Below, in pieces: positions 43,197 to 55,531 of a DNA stretch of 64,000 nt; position 1 is the stretch's first letter, and every line of letters begins with the position of its first letter. The translations under genes and the position numbers were made by a program. The stretch comes from Magnaporthiopsis rhizophila (taxonomy: Eukaryota > Ascomycota > Sordariomycetes > Magnaporthales > Magnaporthaceae), in contig PYSS01000011.1 of the NCBI GenBank assembly GCA_003049465.1, forward strand, positions 248,001 to 312,000, written 5' to 3'. The notes beneath the pieces are model-generated. The model did not search any database and had not been told where the DNA came from. It saw nothing but the letters and a program-made list of their open reading frames with translations.

Positions 43197-45011
43197 ATGG
43201 ATCATGACCTGGTCTTTGTGGATGAATTCGACGCCCTGTAAGGAATGCCCACAAACGCTCCCGGGCTGGCTGGCCTCTGCTTACGCCGTTCTTTGGCTGC
43301 CAGGGCGGTCGAGGTCAAGGGTTCAAAATGCGAACCCATGCTCTCCCCCGATGAGAAATATCCCGGTAGGAGCCTCTGCCTTGCATAAGGTCTCTCACAG
43401 TTGGCCACCGTGACTGATGGGCGCTGACATGTCTTTTTGTCCTATCTTCAGCCAAGATGCATGCGAGGAAGGTGGCCAAAGAGCTGAACGTCCAAAGTGG
43501 CCTCCTCTACCTCCCCGGCCTGCCCACCCAGCACTATGAGGACTCAGATATGGGGCCGGCGTTTCGTCAACGTCGTTATTTCTTTTACTTGACGGGCTCG
43601 GCCGTGCCGGACGCAGCTGTGACTTATAACATCGCCACGGACGATCTGATTCTCTGGATCCCCTACCGGGAACCTAGGCAGGAGCTGTACTACGGCAAGG
43701 TCCCCAGCAAAGAGGAATTTCTCGCCAAATCCGATCTTGACGACTGTCGCGATGTTGCCTCGATCGAGCGCTTTCTCTCCAAGCAGCTCAGCAACAAGGG
43801 CGCCGTGTTGTATGTTCTGCACGACACCCAGATCCCGCATCTCGACCACCATCGCGGCACGATCACACTCAACACGCAAGCCCTGCTCCCTGCGATGGAT
43901 AGGGCGCGGGTCGTAAAGACCCCCTATGAGGTCAGACAGATCCGCAAAGCTTGCGCCGTCTCCTCGGCCGCCCACAAGCTTGTCCTCTCTCGCCTGAGGA
44001 ACTTCAGGAGCGAGGCAGAGGTTGAAGCCACTTACCTTGCGAGCTGCATAGCCAACGGCTCCAAGCAGCAAGCATATGCCGTCATTGTCGGATCTGGACC
44101 TAATGCGGCCACTCTGCACTACGACGCCAACAACGAGTCTCTCGAGGGCCGCCAGGTGATCGTTTTTGACGCCGGCGCCGAATGGAACTGCTACGGCAGC
44201 GACATCACGCGTACCCTGCCGATCGGCGGCTCTTTCACGCCTGAGGCCTCTAACATCTACGCCATCGTCGATGCGATGCAACGCGCAGCGATCCAGAAGG
44301 TCAAGCCGGGTGTCGCATACAGGGAACTCCACGTGACAGCCCAGCTGGTCGCAGTGACTGGCCTAATTCGACTCGGAATCTTTAGCGGCGGCAGCGCGCA
44401 AGAGATTTTTACCTCGGGGGTCGTCTCCGCATTGTTCCCGCACGGCTTGGGCCACCACGTCGGTCTAGAGGTCCATGACGTTCTGTCCGACCGGCTCATG
44501 GGCCACGGGCCTAGCTCCCTGCGCAAGATCGGCAAGAGGACTCTCGTTCCCGCCGAGTTTTGCGCTGCCATGATCCGGAACATGTCCGGCGGCAAGAACA
44601 GGTGGGACGAGGCCGGAAAGCTCGCCGAGAACATGATCGTCACCATTGAACCGGGAATGTATGCAAGATGAGACCCCTCTCCGAGCTATCAGGCACAATT
44701 TTTAAGCTAAAAGCCCATTGCGTACTACCTAGCTACTTCAACCGCGAGTACATCAAGGCGTTCGCCGAGGACGAGCCAACGCGCGCAAAGTTCATCAACT
44801 TTGGTGTTCTGGAGAAATATGTATGTCACCCCCATGTTCTGGAGTCTGTCGGACGCCGGCGCGGACTGACAACGCTAATAAAACCATGCATCAGTGGGCG
44901 GTTGGAGGTGTGCGCATAGAAGACATGATCCTCGTCAAGAGCGACGGTCACGAGATCATATCCAGTGCACCCAAAGGTGCAGAGGCCCTGCGTATCATCA
45001 ACGGCCAGTGA
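43197..45011 (+). CDS. Xaa-Pro dipeptidase (prolidase, M24B)
   Basis: Five exons: 43197-43237, 43304-43365, 43452-44658, 44733-44820 and 44895-45011 (504 aa). The first two short exons read [14 protein letters not shown] and [20 protein letters not shown] and join in phase to [13 protein letters not shown], so the ATG at 43457 is internal. The N-terminal aminopeptidase P-like domain is followed by the pita-bread catalytic domain. Metal ligands are in [42 protein letters not shown] and GGVRIEDMI. Prolidase splits X-Pro dipeptides, recycling proline. Fungal genes of this type are called pepP/PEPP. It is a second M24 peptidase in the window, distinct from aminopeptidase P. Confidence 0.93.
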
Positions 45012-45645
45012 CGATGAGCTTTGTGAGGTTCATCTGGTGTTCCGTTGGTGTGCGTTTTTGCTTTGGGACCTGCGAGCACTGGCGAATGCCGATCTAGCTA
45101 TGCAAGACTTCTCATGTTGAGTTCATGTTGGAACAGTTTGTGTAATGAGTAGTGGACTTACTGAATGTATTGCCAGCTCTGACTATGTAACTAACTATTC
45201 CAATTGACCTAAAAGTGTGATACATGATACTTTTTTCTTTCTAATGCGTGTCCTTAATTTTTCCTGTCTATCCCTCCCAGCCACTTTTTATGCCCGTATT
45301 CCAGTTCGCCATGCCAAATCTCGATCCGTGCCTGAGAGCATGGGAGAAGAAGAAGAGGAAGAAAAATAGAAGAATGCTGGCCAAGGAAAAAGTAATAAGA
45401 GACGGAGGGAACCAAGTGGCTGGGTTCACAGGGTTTGCGCCGCCATGTGAATCGTCGGCAAGTTGGTTGGGGGCTGTGCGCGACCGTCCATATAAAAAGA
45501 AGGGGTATCTCGATTGCCAGAAATGAAATTTGAAATAAAGATGTGAGCCATAAAATTCGTCCCATTGGACTAGGTGTTTAAATAAAGGCTCGATAGTGGC
45601 CAGGAGGGAGGGGATCTTGAGGAAAGGCAGTGCTAGTAAGAGCCC
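45012..45645. other. Convergent 3' region (prolidase / Zn2Cys6 factor)
   Basis: 634 bp between converging genes. Purine-rich patches occur near 45340-45370. No gene is supported. Confidence 0.5.
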
Positions 45646-48600
45646 CTAGATGCGTCTGTATTGCTGCGCAAGAAAGTCGAAGCTACTTGGATCTGTCAGG
45701 AGAATGTCCTCCATGTCGTCCTGGTGGAGGTGGTGCGGGCGGTGGTGCGAGTGTGAGTGTTGGCCCCCGGGCCCCATGTGCGGGCCGCCACCGCCGCCGC
45801 CCATGCCGTACATCTGCGCGGCGATGTCGTCCAGCCCAGGGGGCATGGACGCCGCCGGCTGAACCAGGTACTGCGGGATGGAGCCCATCAGCTGGCCCTC
45901 GATCTCGTAGAAGCACATTTCGTCCGCCTGCGCCTGCCCCGTGGCGACGCCACCGCCGCCGCCGTGCACCGAGGCGTCGCGTTGGTGGTGGTCCATGACC
46001 GTGCGAGCCGGGTACGCGAACGGGTCGCCGGACGGGAACATCATGGTGTCGAGCTTGTACATCTGGCTGCTGTGGCTGTCGACCTGGCGCTGGTGCTGAT
46101 GCTGATGCTGATGCTGCGGCGGCACTACCGGCCGGAAGGACCCCTGCTGCCCGGGAGGTCTTCTGAACCCGCCCGCGCCCGGGTCTGGGCTCTGGCTGCT
46201 CGCCATCAGCACGTCGAGTGGCACCGGGTCCCCGAAGCTGGACATGAAGCCGTGCGCCGGCCCGCCCCCGCCCCCGACGGCGTCGAGCGGCATGCGGTGC
46301 CGCGCCTCGGGCATGACGCGGCTGCTGGCCGCCCGCGCGCTCGACTGGGAGCGCCCGCTGTGCGTCCGCACGACGCTCTCGGATCGTTTCTTGTCCCCGC
46401 CGCCGGCGCCTCCAGGGGTGGTGGACTGCTCCTTCACCGACGACGGCGAGGGCGACGATATCCCGCCGGGGGCACCGCGCTTCTTGGTCGCCACCACGTG
46501 CGGATGTATCTGGTCCACGGGATTGCGCAGCCGCTCTGGGAGCTGCTCGAATAGGGCCTGGAGATACAAGGCGTATGTGTGTCAGCTGCAGCCCCAAGAT
46601 ATACAAACAGATCGGTGGGTACGTTCGGGGAATCTCACGTTTAGCGCCTCGGTGACCCGGTCGGCAGCCAGACTTCGGTTAGAGAGGCTTGCGACCAGCT
46701 CTCTGCCCGCGTGCGCGTCGGCAAGAATCTCGGCTGTCCCTGGCTTATCCGGGTTCTCCAGAGCGTAGAACAAGAGCGACAATATGGCGAAAAACTGCGT
46801 GTATAGTATCACCCAGTAGGGTCCAATTAGGACACCCTGCCTTTTGATCTCTATCCCGATGTGGACCAGGTTGCGCGAGACGCTGATGCAGGCGGCCGCA
46901 CAGGCGTAGTACCGCTCATCAACGTGTTTCCCTGCCGATAGCCGGGGAGACGCATAATGGAGAAACGGACGGTAGAGCATCATTTGGACGTGCGCATATG
47001 AAAACCGGAGCAGCGAGCGAACTCTGGACGTCGGGAAGGAGAGCCCAAAGTCAGCCAATATTTCAACGCCAACAGGAGCAGAGCACCATCGGGGACGGCA
47101 CTTACCTGATGACCTCGATCGGCCCTTCAGGGCTGGGGCGCCATGCGATGGGCAGCTGCTCGTACCACTGCTGCAGCTCCGCTTCGATGGTCTTGATGGT
47201 CGAGTATCGTATGGTAAAGGACGCGGCTTGGTCGTCCCTGCCGGCACGCCCCTCGATGCCCCTGAGCGGGTAGACTTCTTGAACTACCCTGTCGAGCAGG
47301 TCCATCAGGCGGACGTGCGCATTAGTTGCCTGGAAGAATGCTGGCGTGCCGGGCGGCGGCGGGATTATGGCGTCCTTGGTGATGAACTCGTCGTCAACCT
47401 CGGTCGGCAGAGGCTGGTCTATATCCGAAATTTTTAATAGCACGGGGAAGCCCAGCATGGCCGACACGTATAAATCCAGCTGCCGTATGGCATAGAAGAC
47501 GCGGCGCCTCATCTCATCTTCGAGGGGCGTGAACTGGACATGGGGCAGGTGGCGGTGGAGGCCCATCCTGACCGCAGACCTCAAGGCGATGCCTAGCAAG
47601 GCGTAGCAGCCGCTGAGGTTGGACGTTGCTTGGAGGTACAGTATCATGAAGTAGAGTGCCTGTAACGATACCAGGTCACGGCAGTCGGTGATGTCCTGGA
47701 GGAGAAGCCGGGCCAGGGTGTAGAACTTGAGCCTGGAGTAGGGTTGGGGTTAGTTCCATAAACCCGGCCTATGGATGCTTTGCATATGCGGAACAGATAT
47801 AGCTGAGCTAGAAGCCCGAAAGCCTTCATTGGAGAAAAGACACACGTACCCTTTTTCTGTTGCCCCCTTGTAGTGCACCTGGTTTGCCGGATCGTTCTCA
47901 TCGTCGGTAGGAAAAAAGACAGAGCCGAGGGCCAAAGTTGAATACAGCAGCGCAAGGTCTCTATGATCCTCGAGGCCCAGGCCCTCGGTGCTCTTTTTAT
48001 CATATAACCTTTCGAATGATTCGTAAAAGGTAGGGAGATGGACTATGCGCAACAGACAGGTCGCGCAGTTGAGCGAGAAGTAGCAGAGGCTGCGGGAAAC
48101 CTCCTTGGGCGGCAGGTCGTAGATGGCAGGGCCTGTGCTCTCGCCCGGGTCGAACGGCGAGCTCGCCGAGGACTGGGGCGAGTCGAAAGCGAACCGCTGC
48201 TGGGGTTTCCTGGGAGGGAAGGGCATCTTGGCGTCGTTCTGGAGGCCCATGTGTGCCTTCAAGCGGCGCATAAACACGGCCCCGGAGGACGTGCCATGGA
48301 AGTCGGCTTCGCCGTCTGCCAGCTCCAGGTGCCCCATACCCTCGATCATGGACAAGAGCTGGTCGTCCTGGCTCTTTGCGGCACCGCCCGTCTCGCCGGT
48401 CTTCATTCTCGCAGCCTGAGCCTTGGCGCGGGTGGCAAACTCGAGCTGGACGCTCCTGTCGAGGTTCGGATCGGCCAGGTCCACGTCGGGGATAAACTTG
48501 CGCAGCAGCGCCTCGGCCCGATGCAGACGCTGTTCGAGAGCATCCACGTACTGTGGACCGGGGTTTCGTCGTCTGTTGGATGGCTTGTCGTAGGTGCATT

Positions 48601-49210
48601 CTATGGCTGGTGTTAGCGGGAGACGGCAAGGTGGTGCTAGGGCCGAGCTTCGGGTAATGGCGCACCATAAGAATAGACGGAGCAGTGTGTGCAGGGTGAT
48701 CTTCCGTCACATTTTATTTTTTTACGCCGACACCAAATTCGCAAACCATGTTAGCCTTGTTGTCGTTTCGGTAACGAGAGGACACGCCGCTGCCGCGTGG
48801 ACAAAACACCTGCACAGTTCTTTAGGCGCGGCGCACCCCCGAGAACAAGCTCCTCTCCCAGGGCGCACACATACCTCGTCACACGCGCGTGTCACTCTCC
48901 TCCGCTTCTGGACTGGTAGAGATGGCGGCGGGTCTGAGCCGCCCGCAGGCTCGCCGGCGCCGTCACCCTTCACGTCGGCTTCGTCTGAGGACTTGACGCT
49001 TGCGGGCCCGGACTCGACCTCCTGCGAATCACGATGCCAGGACTGCGGCCCAGATTCGTCTCCGGACACATCCTGTGGTGAGGCGGCATGACTGGCCCCG
49101 TCGGCAGCAGCAACCACCACGCTGGCGGAGGAGCGTCTCGAGGACATGGAGGGCGGCCGTGCTCCGGCGGGCGACGCAGCCCCGCCCGGAGCTTCGACGG
49201 CCTCGTCCAT
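45646..49210 (-). CDS. Zn(II)2Cys6 fungal-specific transcription factor
   Basis: Minus-strand exons are 49210-48875, 48732-48666, 48600-47850, 47732-47106, 47023-46639 and 46557-45646 (1025 aa). The binuclear zinc cluster CDECRRKKIKCDGRSPCTHC...YSYEC (CX2CX6CX5CX2CX6C) is split over three exons. It is followed by a linker (YDKPSNRRRNP) and coiled coil (YVDALEQRLHRAEALLRKF). The fungal transcription factor domain runs from about 300 to 600 (LCYFSLNCATCLLRIVHLPTF, ALLGIALRSAVRMGLHRHLP, EMRRRVFYAIRQLDLYVSAML). The tail is Gly/His/Pro-rich and acidic at the end (DDMEDILLTDPSSFDFL), like an activation domain. Oddly, the acceptor before CRRKK reads GG instead of AG. Targets are unknown. Confidence 0.88.
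48733..48874 (-). other. Intron with apparent non-canonical GG acceptor
   Basis: The 142-nt intron has a good GTATGT donor after ACDE and a GGCTAAC branch-like site, but the bases directly before the required TGTCGGCGT exon are GG (48734-48733). Alternative AGs upstream bring an in-frame TAA or the wrong phase; the next AG downstream removes half of the zinc cluster. Confidence 0.6.
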
Positions 49211-52200
49211 AGGGCGTAGCGACACTGACTGCAACGGGACGCGCAGCAGTGCGCCCGGTTCTGGGTGGCGAGTCCCTGGTCGCGCAAAAATCGGATGGGT
49301 GTGTTCAGAAGGGGCTTAGCGGAGGCCAAGAAGCATAGTGCCGGGTCGTCGGCAAGGCAAACTTAAGGTCGCGCCGGAGTTCGGACTCGCAGCTCGCGTG
49401 TGGCGGAGGTAGGAAACCGGCGGTGGCTCGTGGTCTGTTGCGCTGAAGGGGTGGTTTCGTTCCCGATCGAGCAACTTGCTCCTCCTCGCGCAAAAGCCCG
49501 TCACCTGCGACCTCCCGCTTCTAGGGCAACAAAGCTTGGGCGGGGGTCACAATGAGGGCGCGCTAAGTACAGAGCCAGGAGAGTTGTTCTAGCACACCGG
49601 TCGATTTCTTGGTGTTATAGATACAGATCTGGTCGCCACAGGCCCAGACTCGTCCGCGAGTGACCAACCCGTAGGTGGGGGGCAGACAGGAGCGAGGGAG
49701 CACGGATATCAGTGGGAGCAAAGGCGGGTTTGGGGGTCGGTGTTGTTTGCCAAGTCCTGCTGGAGAGGACAAGACAGCCAAGGAACTGCAATGCGCCGGC
49801 GCCCACCAAGCCTGGCCCCGTTCGTTTTACAACCCGTTTTTTTTTCTTCCTCTGCGTCGTCCACCCTAGCCTCTCCTTCTTGCGGGCTTGCCCTCCTGAG
49901 ACGACGTCCCAGTGCGTGGGTTGCAATGCCAAATACAGCGTAGGCGGGCAGCCAGGGTCCCAGGACGACGGGTAGAGCGAGACGCGCGCCAGAAAGTGGT
50001 CGTGCCCTCCCTGCGGCACCTAGGCTGTTAGAGGAACCAACGGAATCGAGGCAGCAGGGCTGGGTTTACCGGCACAACCAGAAGACGCGCTGTTCGATAC
50101 GCAATGGAGGTGGTGGTGGATGTAAGTTCGCAGGCGGATGACGGATGAGTGAGTGAACAACGATCCGAGCAGGGCTGACACGGGCAGGGCGGTCAAAAAG
50201 GGTTGAGTGTGAGAGCCCGGGTGACCAACGGGGGTGGTTGTTCGCAACCAAATTACAACACCAAGACAAAATGAAGAGCAAAGTTAGAACGCCCAGAAAG
50301 AAGGGAGGACGGTTAAAAATATGAACCCGGAGGTGATGTAAAAGAGAGATGGGATAAAAACAACTTGAAAAAAGAACAGTAATAAAATAAAAATAAAAAT
50401 AAAAAATATTTCAAAGAAAAATCTGGGTAGCTTACAAAGGCACCACCGCCGGCCTTCCAGACAGAACCAACCCCAGACCGTGCGCGTGCAAGTGGGCGTC
50501 TAAGGGATAGGTGCGTCAAACAGAAGCGGCAGGGCTACCGGCTCGCGCTACCATTCTTTGATAAGGCCGGACAAGGCCAGCGTCGGGCCCTTTCTGCGGC
50601 CAGCGTGCGCGTTTGTGCTGCGGGACTAACTATGTAGATTCACTCACCACAAGGCACCGTCCCTCCTAGTGCCGCTAAGTCGCCCACGAGAGCGCCGTTG
50701 AGTGACCTCTGCGGATCGAGGATGTTGCATCGACATGGAAGATCCGAACAGAGCAGAAGTGGAGCACGCGTGGGCGCGCCCCAGTAGGTACCTGGTTTGA
50801 CCTGGCCAGCAAGATATGCTATGTGGTATGTGGTACACTAGGTACGGACACACCTCGGACGAGACCCAAGCTCCACCAAGAAGAGAAGGTGGAAAAATAA
50901 GAGGAGAAAAAAGCTCGCAGGTATTTTGCTTGTATTCGTGCGGCAAGGGATGAAGTCCCGCTCTCGGCGTTTGGGTGGGTCCAAGATGGATGATGTGGGA
51001 GGATGCACGGTTGGAGGATGGGTAGGAGATTTGGGATGATGATATGTTGCCGACGGCCCTGAACGACGGGGCCGTTGTTAGGAGGGAAGCCCCTATATGC
51101 GACAGGGAGGGGAGTGTGTCGAGGGTGAAAGTTACAGCATTCATTAAGAGGTAATCTCGTGTTCGTCCATGTACCCAGCACGCCGCCTGTCAACCTATAG
51201 CGGTGAGGGGAAGAAGAAGAAAGAAGGGGCTGTGAAATGGCGGCGTTGGTCCAGGCTTCGACATCCCATGAACCCATCATCGAAGTCTGACCAGCAAGAA
51301 AAAGAAGAAGGGGACAACAAGAAGCGCCATCCATTCCCGGCGATGGATGACTCGTCAGTGTCTCCAGCGCCCCGCGGCGGCTTGCTCAGAGAGTCGCATT
51401 GGCTTCGGTTACCGTGTGTGCAGGACAGACCACCTCAAGGGGCAACGCAAGCCCGGACTTCGGCCCTCGTATACCACACCTCAGCGCAACACTTAATTGC
51501 GGCTTATTCCCACGACAAGGCTCAAGCTATTGAAGCAGGTCGATAGGCTAGAGCGATTACATGTCTGGCTAGCGTTACTGATAATCCCTGCCTGGCCTAC
51601 CTGAGGTGCATGTGGTGGCGGCAGAACAATGGGATTACTGGGATGAATGTCTGTTGGCTGTGACGGTTGATTCGCGCATCCCAAGCCAAGACTTGCGACG
51701 TGACAGGCACGCATCGATCATATCTCGGCCAGAAGCTCCAAACTTTTCGCACCTGACAGCGTTCCCAGGGAGATCCCCTCGGCGGCATCGCCGGCGCGAG
51801 TAAGGCGACGACGACAACCGACAATGGGCGACCAGACGGTGTTGTTCGCCTGACGAAATCCCATGATTTGAAAACGCCAGCGAACGACCAAGAAACAGGT
51901 CGCAGAACGGCTGAGGACCATGACACTTTGACGCCAAGAGTGGGGAACGATTCGACGGCTCCTGGAACATGGGTTGGGAACATGGGACGAATGCGCAGAA
52001 GCTAAAGCGGGTCGTCGTAAGCCTTGGCATACGTAATTGCCGACCCCCTGGCTTGTCTGGTGCCTGCCCGCCTTTTTTTTTTTTCTCGCTCTCCTGGCAC
52101 GTCACGACGGTCTTTTGGTAGGCGCCCACCCACCTCAAGCGCCAGTCACGCCCTGTGCGCGTTCCCCGTCCCGCACTGCATTGATGCGCGGACACCAGCC

Positions 52201-53574
52201 CGTCAAGCTCCACACCCCGAAAAAAGGGCTGGGAGCCCCTCCACTGCTGCAAAATTGTTGTTGCCCACCGGCGCCCGCCGAGACCTATGGATGTTGAGGA
52301 CAGCGGCACTGGCGGCCCCAGTTTGCCAAGTCTAAATTGTGGAGAAGGCCGCGCGTCCTCGCGGACTTTGCATGGTGCCACTGCAACCCCCCTCACCTCC
52401 TCTCCCTGAAGGGAAACCCCAATTCGGTGCGCGGCGCGTGCATCAGAACAAGATCGAGGAGGAGCGGCTGAGGCTCATAGGACTCCCGGCCGAGCAACAC
52501 AAGCACGCTGCGGTGAAGTGCATACGTGCAGCGAACTGCTGCCCCAAGTTGTGATAATTTTACGCCCGCCTGAAACCCCAACCTCGCAGGGGGCCGCCTC
52601 CGACAACCGGCCGGCCTTCCCGCAATGATGGCCTGTGTTCGAACGACCTTCCTCCTAGCTGAGGAGGCTGTCCCTATGTACCACCTACCTACAAGGAGGA
52701 ACCAACCCGAGCTCCAGGTCGGCGGCAAACACACCCTCTTGTTCCATCATTGGTTGTCCCCCAAATTAGAATACATACGCCAGCCAAGTTTCCGCGTTCC
52801 CCGTCTGCAAATGCTTCGTTTGCCAGCCAACCACACACCTCGGCCCTTTATTCGAAGGACTAATTCATGCAAAACCCTCTCGTGGCTGGGAGTCACTCTG
52901 AAGCGCTCATCAGTATCGGCGACTGTGACTGGGACAGCTCTTAGACGCGCGTGAACATGCACCACGGAGGGACGTCTAGTATCAGGTATCGAAGAACATA
53001 CATGGAAAGGAAATAAGACATATAGTCGAGATAATGTTTGCTTTCGAACAACCGACTCGCCGGGCTTACCTCTATACGAACGTCTTCGGCAGTTGTTGAT
53101 ATTAAAATGCAACGAAAATAACTTTCTTTTTTCTTCTTGCTTTTCCGACCTGTCTGACTGGACCCACTCAATTACAGCCACACCCCGCCAAGAGCTGTTG
53201 AGGCTCGCCACTCGAGGCAGCGACCCCACCTTGAGCTCCAGCCTCATGAGCTGCACCCCGCTGGGGCAACGGCCATTCATCGCCAGCCTGCAAGGCTGTG
53301 GGAGCCTTACGCTGCATAACTTAACATCGCCGAAAGCCGGCTGCGGTCGTTACTCCCATTCCCATCTGCTACCCAGAATTCTAGACCCCATTCAGTCAAA
53401 GGGGCAAAGTGTTCTGGCCCGACGGGAAACCATTTGCTCGCAGGCCTTTCTGCGTGGCGGGCGATCTGCCCTTGGCTCTTGTTTGAGGCTGCCCGCCGTC
53501 CCGCGTCATATCGTCCTTAGATAGTCTTTATTGTTGCTATCAAGGGACGGTGACATTCTAGCAACAAAACGACA
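49211..53574. other. 4.4 kb gene-free region between transcription factor and CSN1
   Basis: This is the largest empty interval. Many short ORFs exist on both strands (up to 253 codons, 51635-52396 minus), but they overlap, lack domains and lack the C/G-ending codon preference of neighbours. It probably holds the long 5' leader and promoter of the Zn2Cys6 gene plus the CSN1 promoter. An A-rich low-complexity block lies at 50355-50420 and a CCTAGG site at 50019-50024. No RNA gene or transposon is recognised. Confidence 0.5.
50355..50420 (+). repeat. A-rich low-complexity block
   Basis: About 65 bp of AATAAAAATAAAAAT-like sequence lie inside the presumed leader or promoter of the Zn2Cys6 gene. 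Confidence 0.75.
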
Positions 53575-55307
53575 ATGGCGGCTTCATCGGAGAAGCTTCT
53601 ACAATTCTTCACCGCCATGGACAACCTAGGCGGGGTTGTCGTCAAAGGTGACTGTTTGCTTGATGCCTTGTTTTAGGGCTGCCGGTTGGAATGTCCAACT
53701 AACCGCCACCTCGCCACTCCTCACAGATGCTCCCAAGTTTGACCTTGAGACGTATATATCAAACTATAAGGGTGTGTGGTTTTCTGTTTGCAAATTTGGT
53801 TGCTTTCACGTGATTGATACCAAACTAACTGGCCTCAGGGAGAACACGCTTCGATCGCCTGCTGCTCATCGGCCAGAGTTCCGTCGTCCTCTGTCTAGAC
53901 GCGCTCAAGGCTGCCCTAGCAGAAGCCAAGAAAGGGAGGGACACCGCGCGGTATCGAGAGGCTGCCGATTTTCTCCGCCAGGCCTCTCCCCGCGACGCCG
54001 AAGCCCTTGTCGATGCTCAGTGGGCCGACGCCACCGATAAGTCCAACAGGGAAGAAACTCGCCGTCTCGAAATCGAACTCAAAGGTTATAAGAATAACCT
54101 TGTAAGGGAGAGCATTCGCGTATGTCAACCCTGTCGTCTTACTCTAGTGGAGGGGGCACGGTGAGAGAGCTTTGAGCCTGAGATTCTGACATTACAGGGT
54201 GATAGATGGGCAACGAGGATTTGGGAAAGCACCTCGAGGCTATCGGTGATCTCGTCGGCGCCGCCGAAGCCTACTCCCGGATGCGCCAAGACGTCACCAC
54301 TTCGAAGCAGGTTATGGACGTGAACAAGCACATGGCGAACATTGCGCTCCAGAAACGGGACTGGGCCACCCTGAATGCGAACCTCAACAAGCTGGCCGCA
54401 CTGCACGGCCAGCTCCAGGACGAGACGGGCCTGGACACCTTCATACGCGTCCATAATGGCCTCGGCCTCTTGAGCCAGGCCAAATACCGCGAGGCCGCCG
54501 AGAGCTTCCTCAAGGCCGACGTGCTTGCGCCCAGCAGCCACTACGCCGGGGCGCTCAGCGCCAACGACGTTGCCGTCTACGGCGGCCTTCTTTCGCTGGC
54601 AACCATGGACCGGAAGGAGATGCAAACAAGAGTCTTGGAGAACCAGAACTTCCGGTCTTTCCTGGAGCTGGAGCCGCACATCAGACGAGCAATCACGCTT
54701 TTCGTCAACAGCAGGTATTCCGCGTGCCTTGCCATTCTCGAGGGCTACCGCACCGATTATCTGCTGGACCTCCACCTTCAGAGGCACGTCCCTCGGCTCT
54801 ACCTTCAGATCAGGAGCAAGTGCATCTCGCAGTACTTGAGCCCCTTCTCTTGCGTCACGCTGGCGTGTCTGAACGAATCCTTCGCCATAGAGGGCGAGTC
54901 GATCGAGGAGGAGCTCGCCCTGATGATCGGCGGTGGCATCTTGAATGCCCGCATCGATACCGTGGAGAAGGTGAGCCCTGCTCCAGTCTATCAGTGTCTC
55001 TTACTACCAGCTCCTCCTTTCTTATGTCTTGAATTTGTAGCGTCTCCGTCTGCCCCATCCGACTAACTAGCATGCGTGCACTGTTAAGCTGGTAATTACA
55101 ACGGCAACACGACCGCGAATCCAGATGCAGGCGGCGGCCCTCAACACGGTTCTGGCATACGAGCGAGAGGCTGTCGAGCGGCTCAGGCGCATGAACCTCT
55201 TGAGTGCCGAGCTGGACATCAAGACCCAACGAAGAAACCATGGCGGGCCCCCTTTTACTACCGTGTCGGATGAGTGGTTCGACGAGGTGCCTCCGCAGGC
55301 TGCTTGA
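53575..55307 (+). CDS. CSN1: COP9 signalosome subunit 1 (PCI domain)
   Basis: Five exons: 53575-53647, 53727-53771, 53839-54119, 54206-54970 and 55089-55307 (460 aa). They join to DAPKFDLETYISNYKGRTRFDRLLLIG, then NNLVRESIRMGNEDLGKHLEAIGDL, then the PCI-type helical repeats (SRYSACLAILEGYRTDYLLDLHL) and winged helix (CLNESFAIEGESIEEELALMIGGGILNARIDTV). The tail (YEREAVERLRRMNLLSAEL) is the usual CSN1 C-terminal helix. CSN1 is a scaffold of the COP9 signalosome, which removes NEDD8 from cullins; in fungi it affects development and light responses. Intron 3 ends GATAG directly before ATG 54206, which is therefore an internal methionine. Confidence 0.94.
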
Positions 55308-55531
55308 CCCTCTCGTCGGCTGTCCGCAAGCAGGTGGCAAGCACAGGTCGATATATCTTGAGAGGCGTAAAGCAACAGCGCTTGTTCACTGTCCCGCCAA
55401 TCCTACTCGGCGCAACAATCGACATACATAGGCCTAGGTAGATAAAAACCTCAGTAGCCATCCCGTTGCTCACATTACAATACTAGAAACCTCGTTGTAA
55501 CGGGCAGCAAGACAAGACAGGTTTCAATCAA

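Noticed and set aside
43457..44671. Prolidase gene starting at ATG 43457
   Set aside because: Two short upstream exons join in phase and supply the conserved N-terminal residues; 43457 is internal, and the frame end at 44671 is inside an intron.
51635..52396. 253-codon minus-strand ORF in the empty 4.4 kb interval
   Set aside because: No domain, poor codon bias, overlapping ORFs on the other strand; long chance ORFs are expected in GC-rich DNA.
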